Shown here piece by piece: positions 31,466-43,087 of a stretch of 64,000 nucleotides of DNA (positions are counted from its first letter, which is position 1; the number at the start of each line of letters is the position of its first letter). Source of the DNA: Phragmites australis (Eukaryota > Streptophyta > Magnoliopsida > Poales > Poaceae); contig NC_084931.1 in the NCBI RefSeq assembly GCF_958298935.1, positions 20,239,334 to 20,303,333 on the forward strand, given 5' to 3'. The notes below the pieces were generated by a model. That model was not told where the DNA came from. It saw only the letters and a list, made by a program, of their open reading frames with translations, and ran no database searches. The position numbers and the translations under genes are program-made.

Positions 31466-34080
31466 TAGTTCAGTACGCATTAGGCAGGCAGGCATGTGTG
31501 GTCTGTGTTAATTTTTCTAAGGGTTATTTAACTTTTTTGTCACTTTTTAAAGTGGCAATTTATATTCTCATTGATATGTGAGGTTATTAAGTCCCTAAAA
31601 CCAAAGTGATTAATTTTTGTATAACCCACTCCATAAAAATGATAAATAGTTAAATATCTCACTTTTGGGGTCCAATCCTCATATTCTTCGTAAACCTAAA
31701 TGAGCTCGATTTCAAGAGTTAGATTAGAGGTTTCGGAATTTAGGAGTCTTCCATGGCTGCCAAACTTAGATGAGACTTAGAGAGAGGTAGATAGGTCAGA
31801 CGAAGGAGCGGTGGCGGATGCAAGGTGGAGCAGTGAGGCGACAGACCGTTGGTGGGCCAATGCCGGGTAGTAGAGCTCTAAAATGGAACTTTTTGTTTTG
31901 TTTTTAAAAAAGTGTTGACTTTCCTCATCGGCTTAGAGCGTCCCTGACCATTATAGCTAGTTGGTAACTACAATGTCCCCGTGTTACTGTCACGTCAACT
32001 AGAGATAGCTACTTAACAATCTAACTTTAGCACAAACCCCAAAAGTAGCCAAAGACCCCACATGGCAGTAGTATTGTATTAGTTCGTCTACAGTCTATGT
32101 CGTGCTCTCACCCCCTCACCCATTGGCAACCGCCCACAGCCAAGCCGGCGATAGCACGGTGCATGCGACCAATGTGGCCCGATTTCTCATCCTCCACCAC
32201 AAGCCAGCCCGACAACCCCACCCGAACCACCACAAGTCGACCGCAGCCCCCTTATCGACGACCGTATTAGGCGGATCAATGCCCCGACGCTACGAGAGGT
32301 TCAACGCAGATGAGGACTCCTCCGCGGTGCACATCCATTTGAGAGGGGGAAAGAAGATGAGAGCGACACGCATGGGTCCACCGAGCATGGGAGTGCATTC
32401 TATCGCCTATCGCTAGGTCAAATGCTAGCATGTTCTTTATTCTCCCCCTCCCTCTCTCCTCCAAGTGCCTAGAAATCCAAGTCACTAAAAAGTAGCAATG
32501 GTGGTAATTTATGTTAAACTAATTAAGTGTCTATGAGTTGTAACGAAAATATAAATATTAAATATGGTAACATTAAACACAATCTCAAGATGTGGATGTG
32601 TCATGAGAGTATCACCGAACGAATATATTGGCAGCGATGCTGTAGTTTGATTTCAGATAAGATTAAAAAGATAAAGAGATTATCTGCTAATTTATATTCT
32701 AATTTTTTATTTTTATTAGTAAAATCGGTCTCATATCCGTAGACGGTAATCGAGGCTGGGAGGGTGGAGGACGAAGATGGATAGTAAAAGTGAGTAAATT
32801 ATTTGAATTTTAAAGGTTTTTATTAGATAAGAGGTGAGTATGAAAAAATATGACGTAAGAATTAGCTCGTGTATTATACGGTAGAGATAGAGATTGTGCA
32901 ATGTAGATTTTCCTTTCCATGCATGCCGAATCCCAATGGCGGGAATAATCTTTTGGAGTAGACGACCGATTTAAGTATGTTTGTTTTAATTTTGATTATA
33001 CCCAAAATAAGAAGTCTGGACAAATAGAAGTCTCTGAAACGATTCGAAAATCTTCTAGCACTAAATCCACAAAGTAGATTAGGACTCTGCGTGTTAAAGT
33101 TATGAGGTCGCAACCGAAGTTCGGTGAAAACTACCGAGAATTCCTATACGACGGGCGGTCATTTTAAGCCCCCAAAATGGATATTGCCATGGCGCTCTAT
33201 TATTGGTCGAGGCAGATGGGGAGGGGAAAATTTGTTGAGAGTTTCTGAATTTCAAATGCATTTTCTCTCAAGACATACATTCAATTAGAAAATCATTTGA
33301 ATTGTAGTGTTATTTACAATTAAACAAAACAAGATATGTGTTGATTTTTTTTAAAAAAATGAGTATAGTATTTGAACAATTTAAATATACTATTCAACAA
33401 ATCTCATACAGAATTTTGATTTTGTCTTTGCACATAGTTAAATTAGGTTTCATAGATTATTGAATCAAGAGTTTTAAATTGTTGAGTGCATATGGTAGGT
33501 GCTTCAGCAAATCACATATAAAATTCTGAACATACTTTTGCCAATTGTTGTATTATGTTTTAAAAATTGTTGAACCAAGTGTATGAAAAGCAAAATGTTA
33601 GAAGCTTAGACCACGGCAAATTAATCATATGGATTAGAGAAAAACAAAAAGGACAAAAATAGCATGTCGTTTCAGGCTAACTAACTCACGTTGGATATAT
33701 ATAGAAGGTCCCACAAAACCAACAAAATCCTATATGGCGGGTGAACGACCATTTCCCTCAAAACAGTCGATGACATAGGGCTTGCAGCTGGGCGTGGTGA
33801 GTGGTGAGGAGATTTTTTTTAACTTCAAATGCATTTAATGCCCATTTAATATTTTTTTCAATATTTTGTATGTAATTAATGCAATGAAATAAGATCTATA
33901 TTGAATAGCATGTTTCATTTATCTTTTCTGTTTTTAAAAAGTTGATTTCTATGGAATTTTCAAAACATGTTTACTAGAACGATTCAATTTCTCTTGTGGA
34001 ACTTTGTTTATATACTATGGAACTTTTCAAACTTTTGGCTGATCAACATTGGCATCTTATGCATGGAACTCCAAAATATA
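31466..34080. other. 3' flank of the TAXI-like gene and unassigned repeats
   Basis: AT-rich sequence with no credible gene. 31500-31680 may hold a small MITE-like segment (GTTATTTAACTTTTTT against a later AAATAGTTAAAT). The GC-richer piece at 32100-32420 holds a 104-codon frame with no motif. 33130-33900 is low-complexity AT-rich. No polyadenylation site stands out. Confidence 0.3.
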
Positions 34081-34089
34081 CCTCATAGA

Positions 34090-34980
34090 ACTTGTCAATA
34101 TTTTTTATGGGCTTCCCTTGGTCGTGGAACAACTAGATCTCGATTATCCTCACCACGACAAGTATGAGGATCTTGTTGAATGTGATGTAGGGGCGTCGTA
34201 TATGCATGGTCGCGGCCTTCGTCAAGGTGACCCTTTGTCACCCATGCTTTTCCTCTTGTCGTGGTGTTTGAATGGACTTATCAGGAAAGCGGATGTTGCA
34301 GCCCTTTTTCGCCAATTGCCCATCGCGCCATCATTCACTGGCTATCGCTGTACACCAATGACATGGTCGCTAATGATCTCACCCTGATGCGGGATATTCT
34401 CTTGTGCTTTGAGGGAGCTTCCGGCTTGGCAACAAATTTGTCCAAATGCCACATCACCCCCATTTGGTGCACCAGGAGGACCTTGACACCGCTCAATCAT
34501 ACTTCCCATGCACGATCACAGAATTCCCCTACAAATATATTGGTATCCCTCTCTTCGTCACCAATCTTGCAAAGGTCGATCTTCAGTCGTTGGTCGACCA
34601 TGTCACAGATCGGCTCCCGGTCTGGATGCCTGACCTCCTCACCTCTGAGGGTTGCCTCATTCTCACAAAATTGATGCTAATATCGATCCTCATTTACCTC
34701 TATATTGCGATGAAGCTTCAATATCGAATATATTCCGGGGGCACTGAAGTTGTTTCCAGGGGCCATTGCCTTGTTGCTTGGGGGTAAGGTTTGTCATTCA
34801 GTGGACTTAGGAAGTCTTGGCATTCTCGAACTAAAGATCCTAGTCCATGCACTTCAGATGCACTGGTTGTGGCTCAACAAAATCGCCACCTCTCTCCCTT
34901 TGTCGTCTATTGCCATGGGTGCTAACCATGACATGGCGAGCATGTTTGAGGCTTCTGTAATAATTCAAGTAGGCGATGGC
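34090..34980 (+). pseudogene. LINE (L1-type) reverse transcriptase, part 1
   Basis: The plus strand carries a degenerate non-LTR reverse transcriptase. GRGLRQGDPLSPMLFLL near 34210-34260 is the LINE motif preceding the catalytic site. FPCTITEFPYKYIGIPLFVT and LVDHVTDRLPVWM follow (34505-34630), then SLGILELKILVHALQMHWLWL (34815-34880) and FEASVIIQVGDG (34945-34980). Stops and frameshifts are frequent. Element B interrupts it at 34981, and the same protein resumes after 61082. Confidence 0.8.
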
Positions 34981-36454
34981 TGTCGGAGGATTAACTCCAG
35001 TCGCAGGGATCCCGAGAGACCCCTTTTTAGAAATTCGGCCGGGGGGATGATCCTGAATACGTTCATCGAAGAAATAAATGGGAATGAATGCAACAGCCGG
35101 TGGTGGGGGTGTTGACCTGGTGCAAGAAGAAGTAAATGCACCGAAATTTAGACAGGTTCGGGCCGCACGGGGGCGTAATACCCTACTCCTGTATGGATAC
35201 TATAACTGTCCCGAGGAAGTCCCTCAAGGATGTTGCGGGTTACAAGAATGTTGGTCTATCTAAGAACTTGAGGCTCCTTGTTCTTCTGCTACGATTGGGC
35301 TCATCCTTCCTCACAGTGTTCTCTCGTGCTGTGTTCTTGTCTACCCGTTCCCTCTAACCGTCTTCTTCAGCTCTGCCCTTTTTACTTGGTCTCTGTTTTG
35401 CTATTCTTCGTCTCCTCTTCTTTCTCCGTTTGTGCCGCCGGCTGCTTTAAGTACCTGCCGGCCGCGACATGCCCCGAACGGAAGGAGGGGGCACGAGTTC
35501 CGAGACGCCATAAATGGAAAGGGCGTCATCATTTCCTCTGGGCGAAGTGACCGGGTGTGGAAAATACGTCGCACGCCCAGTCATCCGTCACCATAAATGC
35601 CCTAGCAACGGGCGCCGTGGAGAGGGCCCACCGGGCAGCCGCAGAGCAACCCGGCGTGCCCGCCCTGTCTTGTTTTTCTGCCACAGCAGCGCGGCAGACG
35701 GAACGCCTTGGTCCTTATGACGTTATCCCGAGACAAGCCAGATGGCACGGGACGGGACCCGTGCAATTAATAACCCCACGCCTCTCTGCCAAAACATGGC
35801 AGGAACTGACGCTGAGCGCGGCGGGAGCAGTTGGAGGTGACATGCCACGCACGCTCATTAAATGTGACCTCGGGCCTTTGACTGGTTGACACCTCATCGG
35901 TAGGCCCCTCGGGGGTCTTTCTGGGTCATCGGGGTACCGAGTGCTCGGGGGTACTGTTCACATCCCCGAGCACTTTCTTCCGAGAATGCCTTTCCTTGTC
36001 CTCGGGGTGCCGAGTGCTCGGGGGTACTGTTCACCTCCCCGAGCACTCTCTCCCGAGCACTCTTGTACGGACCCTCGGGGAACCGAGTGTTCGGGGGCTG
36101 CCGCATGCAGCCCCGAGCACTCTTGTACGGATCCTCGGGGAACCGAGTGCTCGGGGGCTGCCGCACGTAACCCCGAGCACTCTCTCCCAGAACTTAGCTC
36201 TCCTGATCGTCGGGGGACTAGGGTGCTCGGGGGTGACCGTACACCTCCCCGAGCACTTTCTTCCCGGTACTTGGATTCCGTGGATCATCGGGGAACTGGG
36301 GTACTCGGGGGCCACCGATTGTGGCCCCGAGCACCTTCTCCCGGGACTTGACCTTTTCTCATCCTACAGGAGAGACCTTACGGGATGGCGTCATGTGGCG
36401 GATGGCTGGCCTGGCCTCAGGATTCGGGGACCCCCGGTTCCTGATACACCGACA
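34981..36454 (-). repeat. 3' LTR of element B
   Basis: This 1474-bp LTR is bounded by TGTCGGAGG and ACACCGACA. It matches the split 5' LTR (47833-47900 plus 59658-61077) base by base apart from scattered substitutions and small indels. Adjacent on the internal side, minus strand, is GGGCCCAGGGGCTAC, the likely polypurine tract. Plus-strand ORFs in the repeat part (35941-36667) are by-products of the tandem repeats. Confidence 0.93.
35925..36345. repeat. Tandem hairpin repeats in the element B 3' LTR
   Basis: Six to seven units of about 55-65 bp each pair an arm like GTGCTCGGGG with CCCCGAGCAC 15-25 bases further on, giving a row of potential hairpins. Unit spacers vary (CTGCCGCATGCAG, TACTGTTCACCT, TGACCGTACACCT). 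The other LTR has the same array at 60530-60960, with one repeat junction differing in length. Confidence 0.88.
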
Positions 36455-36831
36455 GTAGCCCCTGGGCCCATTGGCAGGCAATGGCCTAGAGACTGCGGAT
36501 GGGCCCTTCGTCGCGAACGAGGCCGAAGCCGGCGCGGTCGCCACGTGGCGAGCTTTCAAAAGGTGGTCTCTTCGGTCCGGGCCTTCGGTACGGCCCAACG
36601 GGGAGCTGAATGGACACGCGTCCACGCAACTCCCGAAGGGTATGACAACAGGACGGGCGGTGCGTGATGACAAAGCAGGCGGCACGCGCAGTAGCCGCGC
36701 AAATCGAGAAAAATACGCCTGGCAACCGCTAACACCGCACGACCTGTGGGAGACTCGCCTGGCGGTTGCGTCGATCGAGGAAAACGTCCCACCGAGTGTG
36801 CTGTGGCAGGAGACATTTGAATTCCCTGAGG

Positions 36832-36838
36832 TATAAAA
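36832..36838 (+). promoter_or_regulatory. TATA box of the antisense gene of element B
   Basis: TATAAAA followed by GGAGGAGGGGAG lies 378 bases inside the 3' LTR on the plus strand, about 100-140 bases before antisense coding begins. A start near 36865 is expected. It sits outside the LTR, so the antisense gene has its own promoter. Confidence 0.7.
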
Positions 36839-36969
36839 GGAGGAGGGGAGCGAACCGCCCTCCTCTTTACGCCATCTCGTGATCCAGCCCCTGCTTTCTT
36901 CGTGCTCTTGAGCCCTTAGACTCTCCCTAGGTGATCAGAGCACATCCCTTTCTCCACTGTCCAGACCAT

Positions 36970-39900
36970 CTCCCGCCCCGACGAAATACCGAGAGCTGGA
37001 GGAAGCCGCCGCAACAGGACTCCCGACGGCGTGCTGCCGGAGTCTCGCCTGTCGAACGAAGAGGCGGCGGGGAAGATCAGGAAGTTGTTTGTCCCCGAGG
37101 GCCAGCAGGGGGCCCTAGTGGTGACACCGGCGAGCTTCCCGCCGGTGACAACCCGCCTGGGGCGCATCGTTCTGTTCACCTCCTTTATGGCGGCCGGGCT
37201 GGTGCCACCGTTCTCCACGTTCTTTCTTCAAATCCTCGACACCTACAGGATTCAGCTGGTGCACCTGAGCCCCAATTCGGTCGTCATCCTGGCGGTCTTC
37301 GCCCACTTCTGTGAGATGTTCGTGGGAGTGCCGCCATCGGTGACACTCTTCCGGCATTTCTTCGCGCTGCGATCTGCCGGGAAGAATAGGGGTTTCTCTA
37401 CCGCGGACGTCGCGTCGCGGGGTGCTGCAGCTTCCGGCTGCGGGACAGCCTGGGGGAGCGATACATCCCCCAGGTGCTGCGAAGCAAGTGGGAGGAATGG
37501 CGGTGCGATTGGTTCTACGTCGACGTCGACCCCCACGACCGTCTCACCCTGTCGGAGGTGGCTGCGGAGCCCCAGAAGGTGACCTGGGAGGTGCCGCCGC
37601 CGACGGATGCGCGGCTAGAGCCAGTCTTGGAGCGCATCGGGTTCCTGCGCGACACCGGGCTCACCTCGGTGATGGTGGTGGCGGACTTCCTGCGCCACCG
37701 CTTGGCGCCCCTGCGGGAGCGGGCCCGGCCTTGCTAGCTCTACACCGGCCCTGAGGACATCACCCGGACCCAGATCGGCGAGGACTGGGACCTGGGCACG
37801 ACGGAGTTGAGGGGCATTCTCCGGGTGGTGACCGGGGTGGATGAGCTGAGCCGGGCGGAGCTCCCGTGGAAAGAAATGGCGCTCTGCTCCAATCCCGAGC
37901 GGGTGGCGATCCAGGCGAAGCTGCCGGAGTTCACGCCCAGGGGTTGGTCGACCGGCCGAGGCGCCGGAGTCCCGAGGCCACTGAGATCCCCGGGTTGGAT
38001 GAGGCGGCCGGCGAGGAGGCCGCAAGCGGTCCGGCGTGGACTGGTGGCCCGGGCGCCGCGAGCGGCGAGCCGCCGGCTAGCAGTGGGGCTGCGGCGGGCA
38101 GCGGCCACCGCACCGGAGGACGAGGCACCGCCGGCAGCGGGGCGGCGCCGGCGCCAGAGGACCGAGGGAAGCACCCCCGGCTCTTTATTCCTGTACCGGA
38201 GTCCCCGCCGTCGCTGTTGCCAGGCGAGGGGGGAAGCCGGGACGGCCAGCCGCCCAGCGTGGGGCCGTCGGCGGGGGCGGCATCTGCGGTTCTGGAACCG
38301 CACTTTGGTCTGCTTGGGCCCGATCCGGCACCCGGAGACCACGCGGCGGCCCCGCAGAACCCCCGACGGAAGAGAAGGAGGTAGGATTCCGGGCCAGCGC
38401 CATCGAGCCCGGAGTTCATGATTCCGGCAGCAAGATGGCAGTACCAAAGACCCACAACCACGTAAGTTTCGTCCTTCATTCTTTCTTTGGCGTGCCTTGC
38501 CCGAACTAAGTTCTGGATTTTGATCTTGTTCTTCTCCTGCAGGCCGCCTACGGGCGCTGCTGAGAGCCAGGGGCGGCCAGAGGCGCCGAGTTTGGCAAGC
38601 ACGGCGGCGGAGACGGGGCCAGCGAACACGGCGGCGGTGCCGGGGCCGACGGACGCGGCGGCGGAACCGGGGCCGACGGACGCGACGGCGGAGCCGAAGC
38701 CGGCGGACGCGGCGGCCGAGAAGGGGCCGGCGAATGCGGCAGCCGAGACAGAGGCGCAGCCGCCGCCCGAGCGTTCGGCACCGTCCGAGCCCGCCCCAAG
38801 TGCGCCGAGCGCGGGGCGGGTGATAGTGTGGCAGTTTTTGAGGACCCCGAGCCCCCCGGGGGAGGCTCGCAGGGGACCCAGCGCCCAGCCACCGCCCAGC
38901 CAACCCGCCGAACCTCTCCCGATCGTGCTTGGGAGCGCCCGGGAGGTGATCAGGCGGCTGGAGGCGACCGTAGCGGAGGAGATGGCGCGGCGAGAGGCGG
39001 AGCGCGCCGCTCTGGCCACGGAAAGAGCGCAGCTTGCCGCGGCGCGTGCCGCCAACGAGGACGAGCGGCGCGCCATGGAGGAGGGCCGGAAGGCCTTGGA
39101 GGAGGTCCACGTGGAGGTCGCGCGGGAGAGGGAAGACATCGCCCGCCTGGCCGAGGTGTCGCGGCAGCAGGCTGCCGAGGCCCTTGCCAGGGAGAGGCAG
39201 GCGCAGGAGCAGGAAGAGGCGGCGGTGAACCACGAGAGGGCAGTAGAAGCCTTCTAGGCCGACCTAGCTCGCCAAAGAGGCGAAGTCGACCGGACCTGCA
39301 CCGACCTCCAGCACTGGGCGGAGGAACTCCAGCACGTTGATGGGGATCTCCAACGCCGGGAGAAGGACGTCGCGATCCGGGAGACCGACGCTGAGATAAC
39401 AGCGGCAGACTTGGGCGCCTGGGAGGACCTGCTGGCCCACCGGGAGGCAGAGGCTACCGAGGTGGCGGTGGCCGCTGCTGCTAGGGAGGAGCGGATCGCC
39501 AAGTCCGAGGCGGAGCTAGCCACCCGTGAGCAGGCCCTGTCCGTCCTGGCGGGGCAGGTAAAGCTGGCCGCGGGCCATGCACCTGGCGCCGACTCTTCTG
39601 GCGCGGTCGGGGGCCAGGGGCTCGAGGAGCGGCTGTGGATCGCGAAGGAGGAGCTCGAGGCCGCCTCGGTCGCACGGGCCAGTCTGCAGCTGATGCTGGA
39701 GGACACCCTCCGGCGGATGCAGCGGTCCGTGGCGGCGGCCGGACTCGGGCAACTTATCATGGAGACGAAGGGGGAGGCCCTGGCCAGTACGCCCTAGGCT
39801 TCCAGCAGGTCTGCGAGCGCCTCGAGGCGCTGCCCTGGGCTGTCCTGGAACTCGCCGCCCGGGAGGGGCGTGGCTTGGCCCAAGCAGTGGCCGAACACAT

Positions 39901-40099
39901 CCTGACTTGCTACCGGAGCCGAGACCCAAACTTCCCGCTGGAGCCGACTCAGGAAGGGGTGGTTGAAGCCGAGGAGGAGGCCTCCCGGGGGGCAGTTCAG
40001 AGCACTACCGCCGCGGTGGCGGCCGGTTTCAAGTGGGAGGTGCCGCCGCCCCCAGTCCCGAGGAGCGGCAACGAAGGCTCCGACTCCGACTCCGACTAG
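36970..40099 (+). pseudogene. Antisense accessory gene of element B (putative gypsy-type-transposon domain plus coiled coil), broken
   Basis: It lies between integrase and the 3' LTR on the strand opposite to pol, where Tat elements often carry an extra ORF. The N-terminal part (37031-37410) has FVPEGQQGALVVTPASFPPV, then LVPPFSTFFLQILDTYRIQL and FAHFCEMFVGVPPSVTLFRHFFAL. This resembles the plant domain known as putative gypsy type transposon (Pfam Transposase_28). WEEWRCDWFYVDVDP follows in another frame. The middle is Ala/Pro/Gly-rich. The end (38900-39790) is a long Glu/Arg/Ala heptad coiled coil, then an acidic GSDSDSD terminus at 40099. Breaks: frameshifts near 37415, 37930 and 39785; stops at 37735, 38382 and 39255. 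The likely start region near 36970 also lacks a clean ATG. Function unknown. Confidence 0.75.
38462..38542 (+). other. Intron of the antisense gene
   Basis: A GTAAGT donor at 38462 and TTCTTCTCCTGCAG acceptor ending at 38542 define an 81-bp intron. Joining the flanks keeps the reading frame used by the preceding and following coding parts (ending PTTT, resuming PPTGAAES), which supports the call. Confidence 0.7.
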
Positions 40100-40205
40100 G
40101 CTTTTGTAGTAGTTTTTTCTTCTTCTTTTCTTTTTGACTTGATGTAAATATGGGAGTGATCCCTCAGAACAGCTATCCTTCTTTGTGAATATAATGAAAG
40201 CCTTC
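40100..40205 (+). terminator. 3' UTR and likely polyadenylation region of the antisense gene
   Basis: After the stop at 40099 comes a T-rich stretch (TTTTTTCTTCTTCTTTTC), TTGATGTAAATATGG, then AATATAATGAAAGCC near 40187-40200. This is a plausible plant far-upstream and near-upstream element set. Confidence 0.5.
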
Positions 40206-41700
40206 CTTTGGGGTCGCAACTCCAGTATTCCTCTGAGTGCTTAGTGTATTTTCTGATGTTTTCTCATGATGCCCCGAGGAGTACTCAGTCGGACCGACCC
40301 CGACCTTTCCTTCCCCGAGAACGAAGTCGCCCCGACCATCCTTCTCGGTGCATTCAGCCCCCGAGCCCTCGCGAGTCCGCAATGGCTAAGTCAAAAGACA
40401 AAGGCATGAACTTCCTTGCTCGGGAGATAGATCGATCCAGCACGGAGCACGCCATGACCGGTGAACACTTTTCCACCTTGCGACCACTCAGTCAGCAGAC
40501 TGGAGACGCGCGCGGGCGGGAATGCGACCAAGAGTCCCCATGGTTCGGTGGTGCCCGGGCTTAGGACGGACCGGACCGAGCACCGACAGCCCGCCCCTGA
40601 GGCCTAGGCTCCGGACTACTCGAGCGATAGGATTACCCAGGGCGCCCAGGGAGTCGGTAGTCTCAGGGCCCTAAAAGCGGACCGAACACCACGACCACCA
40701 TGAAAGACTTCGATCGGACATTACCGCACGTACGGTACACCTTTCTACGGACCGTTCTGTCGTTCTAGGAAAAAGTGGACACGCGGTAGGGTTTTGTGCG
40801 CGAGGAGACCATCTCACCGGGCAGATTAGAATACGAGGGCCCCCGAGGATGACTCGTGAACAAAATATTATTGAATGTAAATTCATCTGAATTTAACCAC
40901 TCATCGGACAGCTGTCAGCCTTTCGGTCAACCGATCCAGGAGGAGCATGCGCTCCGAGCTCGGGGTGCCCGAGGACTTGGTTCCCACAGCCGGGGCGCCC
41001 GAGCATCAAGGGGCGCATGAGGAGCCCGGGGTCAAGCGATCTCGACCACTCACGCTTGAGCGGTAGGACCACCCGAGGACCCTTGGGGCCGAGCAGCGAC
41101 CTAGGCACTGAGGCCCTCACGGTCGAGCTGCTTTTGCACTTAATTGTCGATCTACGACTTGAGAAAAAATAGAGAAATTCTTTGTTTGGTGCGCTCTGTT
41201 AGTGCGGTACTCATTGTAGACTGCTCTCGTTTTCGACCCGAGACCTCTCGAATACCTAGATTGGCGGACAAGAGCAGACAGAGGCATAACCCAGAGGTCC
41301 TATGGTTCGGTGGTGCCCGGGTATGACAGACCAGACCGAGCATCGACAGCCCGCCCCTGGGGCCTAGGCTCCGAACTACTCGAGCTGCTCGAGCGATAAG
41401 ATTATCCGAGAACCCCAGGGACTCAGTAGTGCCCGGGAGCCTACCACGACACCGAACACAACAGACGTAAGCCAGCGGCAACTGCCTACGCGCATACCGA
41501 TCGGGATTCTTTTATCAGCAGGGAAAAAGAGAGAGCGAACTTTTCTCGCACAATCGAGCATCTCACCAAACAGATTAAATATATGGAATCCAGAAAAACG
41601 AAATTGACATATGATTGCGCATTAACATTCATACTGTATTGATAATTTTTTACAAGGTTGGGTGACTTACCCAGTTAGTGGTAACCCCCGGTCAACTTGG
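40206..41700. repeat. Element B spacer with a diverged direct duplication
   Basis: The non-coding region between the antisense gene and integrase contains two similar segments about 760 bp apart. 40529-40890 and 41288-41640 share ATGGTTCGGTGGTGCCCGGG, GACAGCCCGCCCCTG, GGCCTAGGCTCCG and CATCTCACC--CAGATTA. Each copy ends in AT-rich sequence, and the copies are well diverged. Minus and plus open frames here have no motifs. Confidence 0.65.
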
Positions 41701-41750
41701 TCGGGGGGGAAGCCCCCGGCCTGGTTGACTTGAGCTACGAGCATGGCCAT

Positions 41751-43036
41751 CTACGGGTAGAACTTGCGCAGGTGCTCGATGTTCCACGGGTTGGGGAGCA
41801 GTTGCCCGTCTTTTGCAGCCAGCCGGAAGGAGCCTTCTCGCGGGACACCGATCACGGTGAAGGGGCCTTCCCACATAGGGGACAGCTTATTCCTTCCTTC
41901 GCGCGACTGGATGCATCGGAGAACTAGATCCCCCACCTCGAGAGACCGGGCCTGGACGTGGCGCTGATGGTAGCACCGCAAACTTTGCTGGTAGCGGGCT
42001 GCCCGGACGGCGGCACGCCGCCGGCGCTCCTCCAAGTAGCTCCTGTTCGCCTTCAGAGTAGACATGCACCCGAGGGGAGCCTAGAGTGAGCTCGGAGGGG
42101 AGGACCGCCTCAGCGCCGTACACGAGGAAGAAAGGAGTCTCCCCGGTAGCGCGGCTTGGCGTGGTCCGGTTGGCCCATAGCACGGCAGGCAGCTCGTCGA
42201 CCCACCCCTTTTCGTGCTTTGCGAGCACGTCGTAGGTCTGGGTTTTGAGCCCCTTCAGTATCTCTACGTTGGCGTGCTCGACCTGCCCGTTGCTCCGAGG
42301 ATGAGAGATGGAGGCGAAGCAGAGCTTGATGCCGAGATCTTCACAGTAGTCCCCGAACAGGGCACTTGTGAACTGAGTGCTGTTGTCGGTGATGATTCGG
42401 TTCGGGACACCAAAGCGACTGGTGATGCCGCGGATGAACTGGAGCGCCGTGTTCTTGGTCAACCTTGATGACTGGGACCGCCTCCGGCCACTTAGTGAAC
42501 TTGTCGATGGCGACGTAGAAGTACTCATAGCCCTCGATTGCTCGGGGGAATAGACCCAGAATGTCCAGCCCTGAGATCGTGAAAGGCCATGATAGGGGGA
42601 TGGTGTGAAGAGCCTGAGCTGGCTGGTGAATCTGCTTTGCATGGAACTGGCACACTCTGCAGCGCCGAACCAGCTCGGAAGCATCCTGGAGGGCTGTAGG
42701 CCAGTAGAAACCTTGCCGGAAGGCCTTCCCGACCAGCATGCGGAACGATGCATGGCCACCGCACTCACCCTCGTGGATATCAGCGAGAAGCTCGCCGCCT
42801 TCTGCCCGGGAAATGCATTTCAGGAGAATGCCACCTGCACTACGCCGGTAGAGATCCCCATCTACTATGGCATAGCGTTTGGACTGCCGAGCAATTCTTT
42901 CGGCAGACGCCTCATCCCCGGGGAGGAACTTTTCCTTCAAGTACCCTCGGATGTCGTTCATCCACAAGGCATCTTGAGAACATTCAGCAAGCGCAGCGCA
43001 CTCGCTGGACGGCGGCACCCTGACGGGGCTTCCCAC
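41751..43036 (-). pseudogene. Element B integrase (frameshifted)
   Basis: The zinc-binding region at 43036-42650 has DGDLYRRSAGGILLKCI, HEGECGGHASFRMLVGKAF and CRVCQFHAKQ. The core includes FYVAIDKFTKWPEAVPV, IITDNSTQFTSALF (second Asp; Ser replaces the usual Gly of DNG) and HPRSNGQVEHANVEIL (catalytic Glu). The C-terminal part at 42065-41751 contains DLVLRCIQSREGRNKLSPMWEGPF. The frame shifts near 42460 and again near 42070. Until the first break it is in frame with RNase H upstream. Confidence 0.9.
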
Positions 43037-43087
43037 TGAGGGCGTCGCCAGGGTCCCCTGAATTGAGTTCGATGTTTCCCCTTCGCC

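Noticed and set aside
30544..31495. Long open frames overlapping the TAXI-like gene on both strands (305, 177 and 170 codons)
   Set aside because: They are Arg/Gly-rich shadows caused by the high GC content of the real gene and have no domain features.
35941..36667. Open frames in the element B LTR with repeating EHSCTDPRGTECSGAAA-like peptides
   Set aside because: The peptide repeats are translations of the tandem hairpin units and are present in all frames of the LTR.
37740..39233. 497- and 402-codon minus-strand frames opposite the antisense gene
   Set aside because: Arg/Gly/Ala-rich composition with no motif. The plus strand shows a coherent domain, splice sites and coiled coil.
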